DNA of 64,000 bases, from NCBI RefSeq assembly GCF_963676685.1, contig NC_092345.1, forward strand, positions 51,953,527-52,017,526, given 5' to 3'. Under the pieces are notes generated by a model. The model worked only from the letters and a program-made list of their open reading frames with translations. It did not search any database and was not told the origin of the DNA. Of this stretch, positions 52,012 to 63,825 are shown one piece after another; within the stretch, counting starts at the first letter, position 1, and each line of letters begins with the position of its first letter. This DNA comes from Mytilus edulis (lineage: Eukaryota; Mollusca; Bivalvia; Mytilida; Mytilidae). A program made the position numbers and the translations under genes.

Positions 52012-53290
52012 TAAGGTAGTCTTGGGTCCAGGTTAAAGCAACAAACAATGGCAGTTAAACCACAAAATATGTATAAAGGTCGACTAAGTCCTGAGTGCAG
52101 GAACAACGGACAAACAATGGCAGCAAAAACACACAGTACCAATAAAGGTATTCCTGGGTCCAGGTCAAAATGGGCAAACAATGGCAGCAAAAAACACACA
52201 ATTTGTATGAAGGAAGTCTTGGGTTAAGTAGAATGGACAAACATTGGCAGTTAAAACACACAGTAGGTATGAATGTTTTCCTGGGTCCAGGTAAAACCGG
52301 TCAAACAATGGCAGCAAAAACACAAAAAATATACGAGGGTTTTCCTTGATCCAGGTAATAACAGACAAAAAAAGGAATTAAAAAACACAACATGTATGAA
52401 GGTATTTCTCGGTCAAGGTAAAAGCGGACAAACAATGACAGTTAAATCATACAATATGTATGAAGGTGGTTATGGGTCCTGATCAAACGGGCAAACAACA
52501 GCAGCAAAAAAACACAATATGTATAAAGGTAGTCCTGGGTAAAGGTAGAAAGGGCAAACACTGGCATTTAAAACACACAATATACAGTTATCAAAGGTAC
52601 CAGGATTATAATTTAGTACGCCAGACGCGCGTTTCGTCTACATAAGGCTCATCAGTGACGCTCAAAATATCTATAAAGCCAAACCAGTACAAAGTTGAGG
52701 AACATTGAGGATCCAAAATTCCAAAAAAGTTCTTGGTGGGGGTTCAACGGACAAACAATGACAGCAAAACACACTACATGTATGAAGATAGTCCTGGGTT
52801 CAGAAACATAGGAGAAACAAAGGCAGCACAAATACACTATCTGTGTGAAGGTTTTCCTGGTAGCAGGTACAAACGAACAATATCAAGAAAGAATCCCTTG
52901 AAGCAGGTAAAACGGACAAACAATGGCAGCAAACACACTCAATAAGTATGAATGTTTTTCTTGGACAAGTTAAAACGGACAAGCAATGGCAGCAAACACA
53001 CACAATAAGTATGAATGTTTTTCTTGGACGAGTTAAAACGGACAAGCAATGGCAGCAAACACACACAATACATATGAATGTTTTTCTTGGACCAGTTAAA
53101 ACGGACAAGCAATGGCAGCAAACACACACAATAAGTATGAATGTTTTTCTTGGACAAGTTAAAACGGACAAGCAATGGCAGCAAACACACACAATAAGTA
53201 TGAATGTTTTTCTTGGACCAGTTAAAACAGACAAGCAATGACAGCAAGAACACACGATATGTATAAATATAGTCCTGGGTGCAGGTATCA
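52012..53290. repeat. 60-63-bp minisatellite, about 20 units
   Basis: The best-preserved part is 52935-53240, with five nearly identical 63-bp units ('aataagtatgaatgtttttc', 'ttggacaagttaaaacggac', 'aagcaatggcagcaaacaca', 'cac'). Older, diverged units extend to 52012. Because 63 is divisible by three, several frames stay open on both strands; none is a gene. The array begins where the RT remnant ends. Confidence 0.85.
52588..52735 (+). repeat. SINE-like repeat F inserted in the minisatellite
   Basis: 'caaaggtaccaggattataa', 'cgccagacgcgcgtttcgtc', 'aaggctcatcagtgacgctc', 'gaggatccaaaattccaaaa'. One of the best-conserved copies, hence a recent insertion. Confidence 0.8.
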
Positions 53291-53384
53291 CGTGAAATCA
53301 ATCACAGCAACTACACATCATATGTACCTATAATGTGATAAATTGAAACATAACTAAAGACTGCCATATATTTATGAAAGCGTA

Positions 53385-53580
53385 TGGCCCAAATAAAGGC
53401 AACAATAGTATACCGCTGTTCAAAAGTCATAAATCGATTGAGAGAAAACATATCTGGGTTACAAACTAAAACCAAGGGAAACATATCAATTTTAAAAGAG
53501 GAAAACAATGAAACAACAGAACACTAAAGTGCAACAAAACAAACGACAATGCAACATACATAGAAACAATCTATTAAAAC
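53385..53580 (+). repeat. Dispersed repeat G, second copy
   Basis: 'aaaggcaacaatagtatacc', 'gctgttcaaaagtcataaat', 'gttacaaactaaaaccaagg'. Matches 6412-6680. Confidence 0.55.
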
Positions 53581-53584
53581 TACA

Positions 53585-54155
53585 AATCTTGTCGATATTA
53601 TGACTTTTTATTTTGCCGTTTCACATAGTCATTTTATTCAGACTGTTTATGACATCTTTTAATCTTTACACTTAATCTGTTGGATGTTCTGATTGATAGT
53701 TTATTCTGGAAAACATGATTTACATATATGTTGTTTATAGTTTCAGTAACTGCGAAAATTCTTAGATGTGTACTTTGTGTTTTTTGTCATTACGTAAGTT
53801 GCGTTTTATGTTTCGTGCCAATTTGTCGAGTAAAGCCATTAACGGTTTTGTCGTAATAATGCACACCTTCAAAAATGGTAACGCCGATCTCATAGCCTGG
53901 AATCAACATCCATAACACATGTATAAATGTGATTATGGTATCTTAATTTAAATGGGATATATGTGAGAGTCACAAAAACTATGATTACTAAAATTAATTA
54001 TAAATCCTTTAGTACTAGTATATCAATGATTGCCAACTGTATATGTTTAATATCATTCATAATTACAAACAGAAAGTAGAACAATGTGACGAAGCATGGA
54101 CACAGAGTATGTGCTTTTTTTTTTTAATTAAGATTGAGAATCAAATAAGATTAAT
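53585..54155. other. Intergenic, nothing recognised
   Basis: AT-rich, no supported exon or repeat. Confidence 0.3.
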
Positions 54156-54159
54156 ACAA

Positions 54160-54245
54160 TAGTTATCAAAGGTACCAGGCCTTTTTTTTAATACGTCAGA
54201 CACGCACTTTTCGTATACACAAGACTCATCAATGACGCTCAGATC
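54160..54245 (+). repeat. SINE-like repeat F, fragment
   Basis: 'tatcaaaggtaccaggcctt', 'acgtcagacacgcacttttc', 'aagactcatcaatgacgctc'. Confidence 0.65.
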
Positions 54246-55357
54246 ATGAGACTTCATTTATTCTAATGGTTCTTTTTTTTTTCATTTAGCGGCATTCTTA
54301 TTTATTTCCTATTTTTTATTTTCAGGATAAGCGGTTGTCAAGGATTTGCGTTCTCTATCATGTTTTCATAATTGTTTATTTTTTAAAAGTTATCAGAAGT
54401 AGCAGAACCAGCTCTGGTAAAAAGAAAATCTTTAATCTGTGCATCCCGAACTCAACGTTTGCATCTCCCTGAATTGTCAATGCATGATATTTCCCCAAAT
54501 CAATTCTTTTCCACAACTAAAGCAAAGCATATGATTTTGACCTTTCTCCACATTATTGATATATATACTATATGGCAATCCTCCATTGAAAAGAAGTGTC
54601 ATAACTTGGTTTTTCTCAACATATTACAGTTTTAGTATTAAAGACCTATTTCGAAGTTGTTATATCTGTCCTTGGTAACAATATTACGAAATTTAGCCTT
54701 TTGAGAATATGTAACACGCATATGATGAGACAACTGAACGGATATGAGTGATTGGTGATATTAGACATAAATGTACAAAATAGCACATGATAATTTAAAA
54801 CTACAGCATTTTGTCAGTAAATTTACCTTTTTAATAGAAATTATACTAAATCGTGATGTTTGTCATTTTGTAATCGTGACTAGGTTTAATATAACCGAAA
54901 TATATTTTCTACATTAAACATAGACGATCAAAATGTAAAATAGATTTTAAAAGTTGATTTGTATGATTATACTTATGGCTCATCCTACACATTGGAAATA
55001 TTAAGTCACTCTTGAAAATGCAAATATATGATCAAATATTACTTCCTATCAATTTTGTTTTTTGATTACAACGTCGAGCAGTATTGTACCAAGATTCACA
55101 TGGTAAAACTGATTCTGGACATTGTGCGCTCTGTTGCGATAAACAACAGCATATGAAAGAAGTATCAAAATTACAGTGAAAACAAATACACATATAACAT
55201 CAAATAAATGATAAATAAACATTTAATTTCTGACTCAGGAAAAAAAAACATAATCCCCCTTGGGGTAACTGTTCCTATATTGATCATTTCATTTGTTTGT
55301 CGTCTTTCACATACAGGTTTCCGTGAAAGTATCACTGAACGTAGCATTGATCAAACT

Positions 55358-55575
55358 CATCATAGATACCAGGATTGAAATTTTGTAAATGCGCCACACG
55401 CGCATTTCGTCTTCAAATGACTCAGTAGTGACGATCGAGTAAAAACAGTTCAAAAAAGACAAATAGAGTACGGAGGTGAAGAGCTTGTAGGACTCACAAT
55501 TCCTAAAAGTATTGCCAAATACAGCTAAAGTAATCTATTCCTGTGGTAAAAAGCCTAAGTGTTTCGAAAATGTAA
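55358..55575 (+). repeat. SINE-like repeat F, near full length
   Basis: 'catcatagataccaggattg', 'cgccacacgcgcatttcgtc', 'actcagtagtgacg', 'ctcacaattcctaaaagtat' and 'aatctattcctgtgg'. Confidence 0.72.
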
Positions 55576-55608
55576 AGTTTTGTAAACAGTTAACTTATTA
55601 TTATGACC

Positions 55609-55633
55609 ATATCAATACAATACAATACAATAC
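55609..55633 (+). repeat. (ATACA)n microsatellite
   Basis: Five pentamer units 'atacaatacaatacaata'. Confidence 0.8.
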
Positions 55634-55894
55634 AAATATGTTTATTATAGTGACATTGTGTATAACAAAATATGTACAATATTGAAATATTTCAATTAAA
55701 TTACACCCGGCCATGGACCTTTAAGTCACTTCAAATAGATATTATAGTATTAATTCAGATTTTCATCAGGAATTTTATATACATATCAATGATAGTCAAT
55801 GTCAACACTAAAGTGACGACTACTGGGCTGGTGATACCCTCCGGGAATAATAATTCCACCGGCAGTGGCATTGACTCAGTGGTTATAAATAAAT

Positions 55895-55975
55895 TTATCA
55901 TAGATACCGATATTAAAATTTTGTAATTGGGCCAGACGCAGGTTTCGTCTTTAAAAAACTCATCAATGTAGGATT
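55895..55975 (+). repeat. SINE-like repeat F, 5' fragment
   Basis: 'atcatagataccgatattaa', 'gggccagacgcaggtttcgt', 'aaaactcatcaatg'. Confidence 0.55.
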
Positions 55976-55999
55976 AAAAAGATCCATGTAAAAAGAAGG

Positions 56000-56860
56000 G
56001 CATGTACACTGTACAATTATTCCATACACCAAATATAGTCAGCGTTTTGCATATATAATCTAAGAGACTAACATGAAAACTTTACGTTGACTAATGAACA
56101 ATGGAAATAAGTCATGGCCAAATGAACCCTTCAACCATTGACCACAAGGATATGAAGATCATTTAATTATTCTATACAACAAATAAAGTTCACCTACTGC
56201 GAATACCATTATTAGAAACAAAAGATACAAATGTATCTTGAGTAGTAATGATCCGTCAAATCAGTTTAGGGTATATGAACACTGCCTGATGGATACGATG
56301 CAATAATTCCATATACCAAATACAGTTGCTTACAATATACGAGAAATAGACTGAACCATATAAACTTATAAAACATTGATTAATGAACCATGTAAATGAA
56401 GACCTGGTGAACCATGCCCGTCGGGCTTATACAGCGTTAAACATTCAATACACAAAATATTGATAATAAATGAGAAATACATTTTTCCACAAAGAAAAAA
56501 AATACTATTTTCATCGACTTGTCACAACCATGAAAATGAGGTCAATGTCAAATTAATCCTGCCAGACAAACATGTACACTTTTTAATCAGACCATACTCA
56601 AAATATAATTTCTTATATAATAGGAGATACAGACCAAACTACATAAACTTATAATGACAAGTCAACCATAACAATGAGGGCAGGGTCAGATGCACCCGCA
56701 AGACGACTTTCATCAAAATATTTGACTTACTGCCTATTCGTATTTTAGAAATACACTCAACAAGAAAACTTGATCTCTGATCCATAAAATTACGGTAAAG
56801 GTTAGGAAGACGCGGTCTATCGAACATGAAGACCTTGGAAAGATCCCATATACCAAATAA
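56000..56860. repeat. Diverged tandem-like repeats ('ccatataccaaata')
   Basis: Blocks such as 'ccatacaccaaatatag', 'ctatacaacaaataaag', 'ccatataccaaatacagtt' and 'ccatataccaaataaagt' recur every 100-250 bp together with 'taaacttataa' and 'aatgaaccatg'. An old, irregular array; no gene. Confidence 0.45.
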
Positions 56861-57067
56861 AGTAATAAAGTTACTTAAATTAAGTGAAAAAATGTGACCA
56901 AAAAATAGGTTTTTAGGTCAACAGTAGTTTACCAATATTCAAGACTCATAAATGCATTTACACGACACACATCAAGAAATGAATCAAAGCTTTGTAAATT
57001 TTAAGAGCTTTCTCTGCTTTTATATGGCAGACGTATATTTGTATGGTCATGTTGTCCTCCAACGATA

Positions 57068-57300
57068 TTTGTTTTCTAGACAATAACTTAAGTGCGAGTT
57101 TATTGATTCCTATGAAATTGTGCCACAAGGTATCATATCAAAAAGGAAGATTGGTATTGATTTATGCCCTAAAGAATTTGGTGCAAAAAATGGCAAAAAG
57201 CAAACATTTTTCTGTTTTCCAGACAATACCTTGCGTAAAAGTGTATGGATTAGTATGAAATTGTTCCATATCACAAAAGGAAAGTTAGATTGAGTTTTGG
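57068..57300 (+). repeat. Two-unit direct repeat of about 150 bp
   Basis: 'ttctagacaataacttaagt' / 'ttccagacaataccttgcgt', followed in each by 'tatgaaattgt.cca' and 'tatcaaaaaggaag' / 'tatcacaaaaggaa'. The open reading over it is a by-product. Confidence 0.5.
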
Positions 57301-57518
57301 GGTTGTAGTCATATCAGCTGATGAGATTTCTAAATGGGTGAAAAGGCGTAAAACACAAGCAATTTCTGTTAACTTTAGTTGAATTGATTATTTCTGACCA
57401 ATTTTAATAGGGTTTAAAAATCAGGATATCATTGAATTTCATATACTTTTTAAAATATGACAGTTTCTTCATTTGAAATACCAAATTTATTTGCAACAAT
57501 ATTGAAAATTCTCCATCT

Positions 57519-57870
57519 ATTGGAAAAAGAATAGACATTTTACAGTGAAATAATGGAAATGAAGATAACAAAATAATTTTTTGAAAGTATAGTCAGCTAT
57601 AGAATTGGCTGAATCAAAACATCCATGATATATACCAGGAGCAATAACTCCAAATAGGGGAGTCTGATTCATCTGATGGACTTTTACCCCATCTCCTTCA
57701 TACATAAATGGGGCATGTGTCCATAGGGACACAGATGATCCCCCCGCTAGTATATAGCATTATAAAGGGACATAAATTAAGAAACTGTAAAAGTGATGCT
57801 TCAAAAATTTGAACTTAAACTGAATGAAGTGGTAATAAGCATTATATATACATTTCACTAAATTAAGTTA
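57519..57870 (+). repeat. Dispersed repeat E, copy 2
   Basis: 'aaatggggcatgtgtccata', 'gggacacagatgatcccccc', 'gaagtggtaataagcattat'. Matches 31520-31830. Confidence 0.55.
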
Positions 57871-58988
57871 AAAACAAGATATAATAGAAGGTTATAAACT
57901 GTATAACATAATTCAAAGTGCTTATAAGCACCGGAGGGTAAAAATTGTTTTAACTTTTTTAGGGAACAGCAGTGTAGTAGGGTGCCCAATGAACAAATTT
58001 GATCGATTTGCCTTAACGGAATAACACACGGCTATATTTTATATCATTGGAAAGAGGAGAACAAGCCTCATCGAAATAGCGTTGTCGTCGTTGTCTGTCG
58101 TGGTCACGTTTTTTTTATAAAACAGGGTCAAAGGTCAAAGCAAAAATTCAAGAAAAATGCACAGTCATATTTAGATAGCTCGTTTCTCCTACATATATGC
58201 GTTTGAAGCAAAGTAAAGACAACTTATTTATAGAAAAATATCTCTTGTATCTACATTTAAAACTTATTTTATATTTTTATCTGTGAAAGAGTATATATAA
58301 ATGATTTGTTTCGAAATTAACGTCGAACTTGGTTGAATATAAAGCTCTGTGTATAGCTTTGTAAGTAAAAAATACTGCAAACAGAGAAAAGGGGGGGGTA
58401 AAAGTAATGAAAACAAAACGTATATTAGAAACAGGTAAAACACCCCATCCTACATATACAGATGACTAAGCATGCTAAATGAGCAACAATTGAATGTTTA
58501 CAAGTATTCCAAATATATAATAAGGGAGTGGGTTATGTACAGCGCCGATGTATTTTACAAACAATTGCAAACCAAAAAAGGCGTGAAAACCAATGGAACA
58601 TTAAAACTTATAAAATGAAGACAGACAGACAACAGCATGGCAAAAAAACACGAAAAAAAGAACAAATGCAAATAGAAAATTATGATCGAGGCTAGTATTA
58701 CCTACTTCTATCTTGTGTCTCCTGTAGTTCAAGCCCACCAATCACGCCAAGGTCAGAGAACTTGTGGAAGGGTTTCAATATTATTATTTTTTACATATCT
58801 TTCGGAATCCCCACTAATAGATTATTACTATATTTCCCACGATTTCAAAATTGAGTAAGATGTTTTAATTTTTGTTTAGAAAACATTATGGACTGCTAAG
58901 TTTTCTTTCGATAGCTAACAATGATTTATAAGGTACATACAGAAAAATGAAATCTTATACATCGTCATCTTCGTCGTCATCAATGTTT

Positions 58989-59183
58989 CTAACTGCAACC
59001 AGACAAGTATTTACAGATTGCCTGACATCGGCATAAATCTGTACATGATACATTTTGTTCGAAGCAAATGCAACCCTTTGAAAACACAGATTTCCTCTTA
59101 CAAATACAAACTAAATCTTGCAGAAACACGGATGACATCTGACCATCGAGATAGACAGGAACAAGTCGTTCTTCTTTTCCCAT
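58989..59183 (-). pseudogene. Transposon protein remnant, C-terminal Cys-rich tail
   Basis: Minus-strand frame reads RLVPVYLDGQMSSVFLQDLV then CICKRKSVFSKGCICFEQNV and S-C-T-D-L-C-R-C-Q-A. The C-x-C-K...C-x-C...C...C-x-C spacing is a CXC/tesmin-like cysteine pattern. Over 1 kb of heavily broken sequence separates it from the N-terminal remnant in the same strand order, so both probably belonged to one protein of this element. Confidence 0.45.
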
Positions 59184-60160
59184 TCGAACTAAAGAGGAGA
59201 ATGTTAGGGTAGTTTTGCTATATTGGAAGACTTCAAAATTACGTGTGGATTGAAGCTCTTATTGCATATTGTTTAAAAGTAGATTCAAAAGGAGGAAGTT
59301 TGACAAAAGAGAAATTCTAAATTGTAGCCAATTTTACGCTCAATTTGTTTATGTCACAATGATATATTTCTAGTTTTGACTTGAGATTATTCAACGTTAC
59401 AACAAGATCTTGAGCTGCATCTATAGATTCATCGATGTCACAATAAGAAAGGTTTGTCAAATCAGTGAAATCATCTGGGTTGTCCTTCAAGGCTAAAAAC
59501 AGTGCGCTTACAGATCCAAAACAGGGCTGATTACGTTTTATCGCATCATGTTACAGCATGTGCGGCTAATAGAATGTTACAGATGACAAACCCGAGACTT
59601 TTACATATTTCGTGGACAGGTATATAGCGGCGAAAATCTTGTGTTCAAGTTATAGTGCCTGTTTGAAACCATACCTCATGCGTATGCTGCATGGAGGGGA
59701 AGTAATGAATACATAAAATCAGAACATCTGTATCTTGTGACTTTATTATTATCCTACCCTTGATTCCTTTTACACCGAACTCTTTGTCTACATGAATAGC
59801 ATGTAAAATCATGCGAGCACTACTTCATCGGGCGTACAAAATAATTCTTAAAACCTGAAAACTCCTTCTGAGCTGATTTAGGGTCCTTGGAAGTGCTAGC
59901 TAGAATATGACTTCCTCATGTCTCATAGTAACTGTTGATCTACCATGATGCTGAACAATCGATTCGCCAAGAAATCTGATTAAGGCCTGCTGGTTTTCAA
60001 TGACTCAGAGAAACTTTTTCCAGTCAGGAATTTGGCGACCTTCTATATGACCTGAAACACTTTTACAGACAAACAAGTCAGAACTTGATTCAGCTTTAAA
60101 ATAACTGCAGTTGTGACTGCTTGTGTAAGATTTATAGCAAGAATGGTGGTACAACATTTT

Positions 60161-60417
60161 TTAATCATCAGTACGAAGATGGTCTAGGTCTGAAGCATCA
60201 TGCAATAAACTAAAATCTTTCCCTGCTCCCATAGCCTCGATAAAGCTTTTGCTTGTGCTAATTCCTCGCATATTAATAAGCAATTCAGTAGAAGAACCCT
60301 GACATATAACACACTTATCCCATTGTATTTCATTCTTACTTCGTTTCGGGCTTGATGGACATAGTTTAACAGAACTGTGAATGAGTGTGTGCAATAACCC
60401 GGTTCTGAAACGATCAA
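60161..60417 (-). pseudogene. Transposon protein remnant, N-terminal Cys motif
   Basis: Minus-strand frame with SSPKRSKNEIQWDKCVICQG then SSTELLINMRG and SFIEAMGAGKDFSLLHDASD. The W-D-K-C-x-x-C opening followed by a helical part recurs at the start of proteins carried by cnidarian and mollusc transposons (recollection, not searched). A second frame overlaps, so there is a frameshift near the middle. Confidence 0.45.
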
Positions 60418-61289
60418 TTAAAAAAAAAACAATTAAAGTTATAAAAACCTACAAAAAAATATTTCCAATTAAAAAACAACGAGCTTCAAACTAACTGGAC
60501 TATTCCAAATATACAAATCGACAATACAACAAGCAAAAAGGAGAAATGAGGTTAGTAACTATTGTCCTAGTTAATGACCTGATAGTCTAAGCTACAAAAC
60601 TATTAACGGCACGAGAAAAGGCTTGTTTGAATCAATTCACCCACGTAAATTTTTTTTACCGAGGGTATGGTTTGCCGGCCTCGATGGTCGATAGACCCGC
60701 GGAAGCGCCTAACGTGCGACTCCTCGATGAAAATTTCACCCACGTAAAGGCAGAATTATCACTAAATTTGTGTTTTAGATTGCTTTTTTCTTCTCACCGA
60801 TTAACATTACACAAAAGATATTTGGCACACATATGAACCATGTCTTATTGGTGTAATCAGAGTAAAAATCCCGTGAAAGTAACACGCAATACATTTTCTT
60901 TTGTTCAAAATGTGGTAAATTTCAGCTAAAAACATAGTTATACTACAATCATGAAATACCGATACTTAAATTAGTAAATCTTTTCAGCTTTCGTTATATG
61001 ATAAATTTGATTTTTAAGGTAAATGATAAGTATCATTTGAACAAATAACACAGAAAGCAATAATTTTATTTTTCGTGTTGAAGATGGCCTGTATGATGAG
61101 ATATCTTTGGGTACCCCAAGAAAACACAAAATTTTGAAAAACGTGACCACGGGAACTTACGACGACATTCATGATTTGAAAATATAATGATTTTCCAATA
61201 GTTTGCATATTAAAATAGCAGTGTGTTATCTGTTAACTAGACGTCTTTTTCGATACTGGGCACCCTACTATTGGTTGTAGTTGATGTAA

Positions 61290-61460
61290 TTGTTAAAGTC
61301 AATTTTTAAAATTAGAGTTATCTTCCTTTGTCCATAATTGTAGTTGGTAAAAATTGATTTTTAGAATTTGAGTTATCTTCCTTTGTCCATAATTGTAGCT
61401 GATTCAACTAAAATTATGGACAAAGGAAGATAACTCCAATTCTAAAAATTAATTAAAAAA
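61290..61460. repeat. Short repeat with direct and inverted copies
   Basis: 'gagttatcttcctttgtcca' followed by 'taattgtag' occurs twice directly (about 61315 and 61370) and once inverted ('ttatggacaaaggaagataa', about 61412), giving a hairpin between the last two. Confidence 0.7.
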
Positions 61461-61499
61461 ATTTCATCATTGATATTTTTAGAACAGATATAAGATTCC

Positions 61500-61885
61500 T
61501 ATTTTCAATTTGTAAAGGAGCATAACTCTATAATGGTTGAAGTGACACCACCAAAATGCAAAGTTGATCTGTATTTTGTGGTAATAGGCATTATGTATAA
61601 GTTTAATGACATTTGGTTTAGACACTAAATTGAGAGAACGGAAACAAAAAATTCAGCATTTTTTTCCCTTTGTAAAATCCATAACTCAACAACAGTAAAG
61701 GTGACGCCACCAAAATACAAACATGATCTGTTTTTTGTGGTAATGAGCATTTTTTTTAAGTTTCATAACATTTGATTGAAGCAAACTTAAGTTAAAGAAC
61801 AGAAACTAACTTTGATGTGTACGTACATACCTACAGACGGATAATGGTAAAACTTAATGCCCCCTCCACTACGAGGGGGGCATAA
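61500..61885 (+). repeat. Dispersed repeat E, two tandem half-units
   Basis: 'gtgacaccaccaaaatgcaa' / 'gtgacgccaccaaaatacaa' and 'tttgtggtaataggcattat' / 'tttgtggtaatgagcatttt' mark two consecutive units; the end reads 'cttaatgccccctccactac'. Confidence 0.65.
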
Positions 61886-62466
61886 AAATTGTAGTAAAGT
61901 AAGTGAGATTAAAACATATACTATAAGAATCATTTATTGCACTTCGTTGTTTGTCATGAACAATTTTTAATGTTTAACTATAGCAATAATTTGCTGTCAA
62001 TCATCAACAGCATGCTTCAATTTATAATCTTTATATCATTTCAAAGGCACTTTTGGGTCACCAGTTTTGCCAAAAAAAAAAATCTATTATTCCCAACAAA
62101 AACAGACAAAGCAAATACAAACTACCAATCATACATACACCATAATATAATATATACAGACGGATAATAACTTAATGTCCCCTCCACTACAGCTGGGGCA
62201 TAAAAATTGTAGTAAAGTAATTGAGATTAAAATATATACTATAAGAATCATTTATTGCACTTCGTTGTTTGTCATGAACAATTTTTAACTATAGCAATAA
62301 TTTGCTGTCAACCATTAACAGCATGCTTCAATTTATAATCTTATCTCATTTCAAAGGCACTTCTGTCTCACCAGTTTTACAAAAAAAAATCTATCATTCC
62401 CAACAAAAACAAACAAAACAAATACAAACTCTTAATCATACATAAACCATAATATAATATATACTA
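61836..62466 (+). repeat. Tandem duplication, two units of about 315 bp
   Basis: Unit 1 (61836-62158) and unit 2 (62159-62466) start 'gacggataat' and share 'cataaaaattgtagtaaagt', 'cacttcgttgtttgtcatga', 'aacagcatgcttcaatttat' and 'ataatataatatatac'. They differ by scattered substitutions and small indels. Unit 1's start overlaps the end of repeat E. Confidence 0.85.
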
Positions 62467-62744
62467 TGAATAAACAATTAAAATAATCATGACTCATATA
62501 ATATAAGTTAGAAATACAACATTGACTGTGACAGTTACACACAACCAAATCTATGTTGTCTTTGATTGTGAAACTATTTTGTTTTGATATTGAACGAATA
62601 AAGTTTCATTGCTTCATTTAAAAAAAAATTGGCAGGAAATCAATTATTTATGACTATTTTTCTGAAGAAATTTCAATCATTTCATGATATTTAGATTTGG
62701 TTTCCAGACAACATGACAATTCATTATTTTTTTTTCTCCTACAG

Positions 62745-62882
62745 ATTGTATATCAAAACTGGGCTCCATATACTGTACTTAATTTAGACTTAAAATCAGT
62801 AAACTTAATCCAAAAAGAAGACATAGTTTTAATAGTTCAGAGAAAAACGTTAAAACCTAGAAAATATAGTATTAAGATATAA
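62745..62882 (+). CDS. Possible exon of an unknown plus-strand gene
   Basis: After a strong acceptor (tttttttttctcctacag) the frame IVYQNWAPYTVLNLDLKS stays open for 45 codons to TAA at 62880. It could be a terminal exon, or end earlier at TCA|GTAAAC (62798). No upstream exon or family was found. Confidence 0.25.
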   Translation: MVYQNWAPYTVLNLDLKSVNLIQKEDIVLIVQRKTLKPRKYSIKI

Positions 62883-63353
62883 ATGCACTAAGAAAAAGTC
62901 TTATCAACTTGTAACACAAATGATTACTTATTTAAAGGAATCATAAAGAGCTGCCATTAATTATTTACAATCATTGAGCAGTTAATTAAAATATTTTACA
63001 CTTGATTTTCTTATGTTTTGATTGATGAATTGTTTAGCATTATTTACTTACAGTTAAACGTTTTTGTACAATATTTGGAAACAACAAATTTTCTAAACCC
63101 TGAGCAATCTCCAGTTTGGTATATTTTAAAAATAGACATTTGTCCACAAATAAAGATCTAATGATAAACTTATCTTTATGCTGTTACCCAATACAACAAT
63201 AAGGTAGACAAGAACTTAAGTCAGTGTACAATATAGATAATATTAAAATTTTATAAGTTACTAGTCAGAGTAATTATATTTTCCTATAACATGTATATTA
63301 GACTATTTTGATATTACTGACTTTGACTTCAGAGTTTATATTTTTTTCAACAG

Positions 63354-63393
63354 GTTATCTACTCAGAGGCAGAACATTATGGTACTTTATCAA
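63354..63393 (+). CDS. Possible 40-nt exon of an unknown plus-strand gene
   Basis: The acceptor tatttttttcaacag and the donor CAA|GTAAGA enclose a frame reading VIYSEAEHYGTLS. If the preceding candidate exon ends at its internal donor, the phases agree (0). The V-I-Y-S-E-A and Y-G-T-L motifs resemble tyrosine signalling motifs of receptor tails. Short, hence uncertain. Confidence 0.25.
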
Positions 63394-63429
63394 GTAAGAA
63401 GTAAAGAAATAAAATCAAGCTCATTATCA

Positions 63430-63690
63430 GGTTTAGTTTAGTTTAGTTTAAACATATTTATTTATAGTGGATTGGGAAACAAGTTTTGCAACTTATATTA
63501 ATCCCTTTCCACTTTGCGGGTGCGAGTGCTGCCTTGTAGCGGCATTAGCCTACTCTTTTTCAAAATCTACAAGGGTGTCTTTAACGTGCAAGAGATATGG
63601 CTCTCTCTTAACACAGATCAGCCATTTATCGGGTCAATTCCGTTTGATATTCCTCTTTAAGGTTGCTATACCCTACTGAGTACCAAAAAG
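63430..63690 (+). repeat. Candidate dispersed repeat with (gttta)n head
   Basis: Begins 'ggtttagtttagtttagttt', then 'tccctttccactttgcgggt' and 'gtctttaacgtgcaagagat'. GC content is higher than around it, and the 70-codon reading is probably incidental. No second copy in this window, so the repeat status is a guess. Confidence 0.3.
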
Positions 63691-63825
63691 TAGGAAACCT
63701 GTAGATTTTTTTTCAATCTGAAGTCAAAAGTAGGTTATATGAATTGTGTGTTACAGGAATATAAAATTGAGATTATCATATTAGAATTCCATGGATCCAA
63801 TACTAGTTGCAGGATTTACTAATTT

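Larger units (their letters stand above)
57975..61270. mobile_element. 3.3-kb decayed DNA transposon
   Basis: The ends are perfect inverted copies: TAGTAGGGTGCCCA (57975-57988) and TGGGCACCCTACTA (61257-61270), with TA possibly being the target duplication. Further weak similarity extends inward ('ataacacacggct' against 'agcagtgtgttat'). The interior keeps minus-strand coding remnants with many stops. The superfamily is undetermined; TA flanks alone do not prove Tc1/mariner. Confidence 0.75.

Noticed and set aside
52800..53301. 163- and 120-codon minus-strand ORFs rich in Cys and Leu, and the plus-strand 97-codon ORF
   Set aside because: A 63-bp repeat unit is a multiple of three, so frames stay open on both strands at once; the array continues into clearly non-coding diverged units.
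55672..55926. 84-codon plus-strand ORF
   Set aside because: It runs into repeat F at its 3' end and has no recognisable motif or splice sites.
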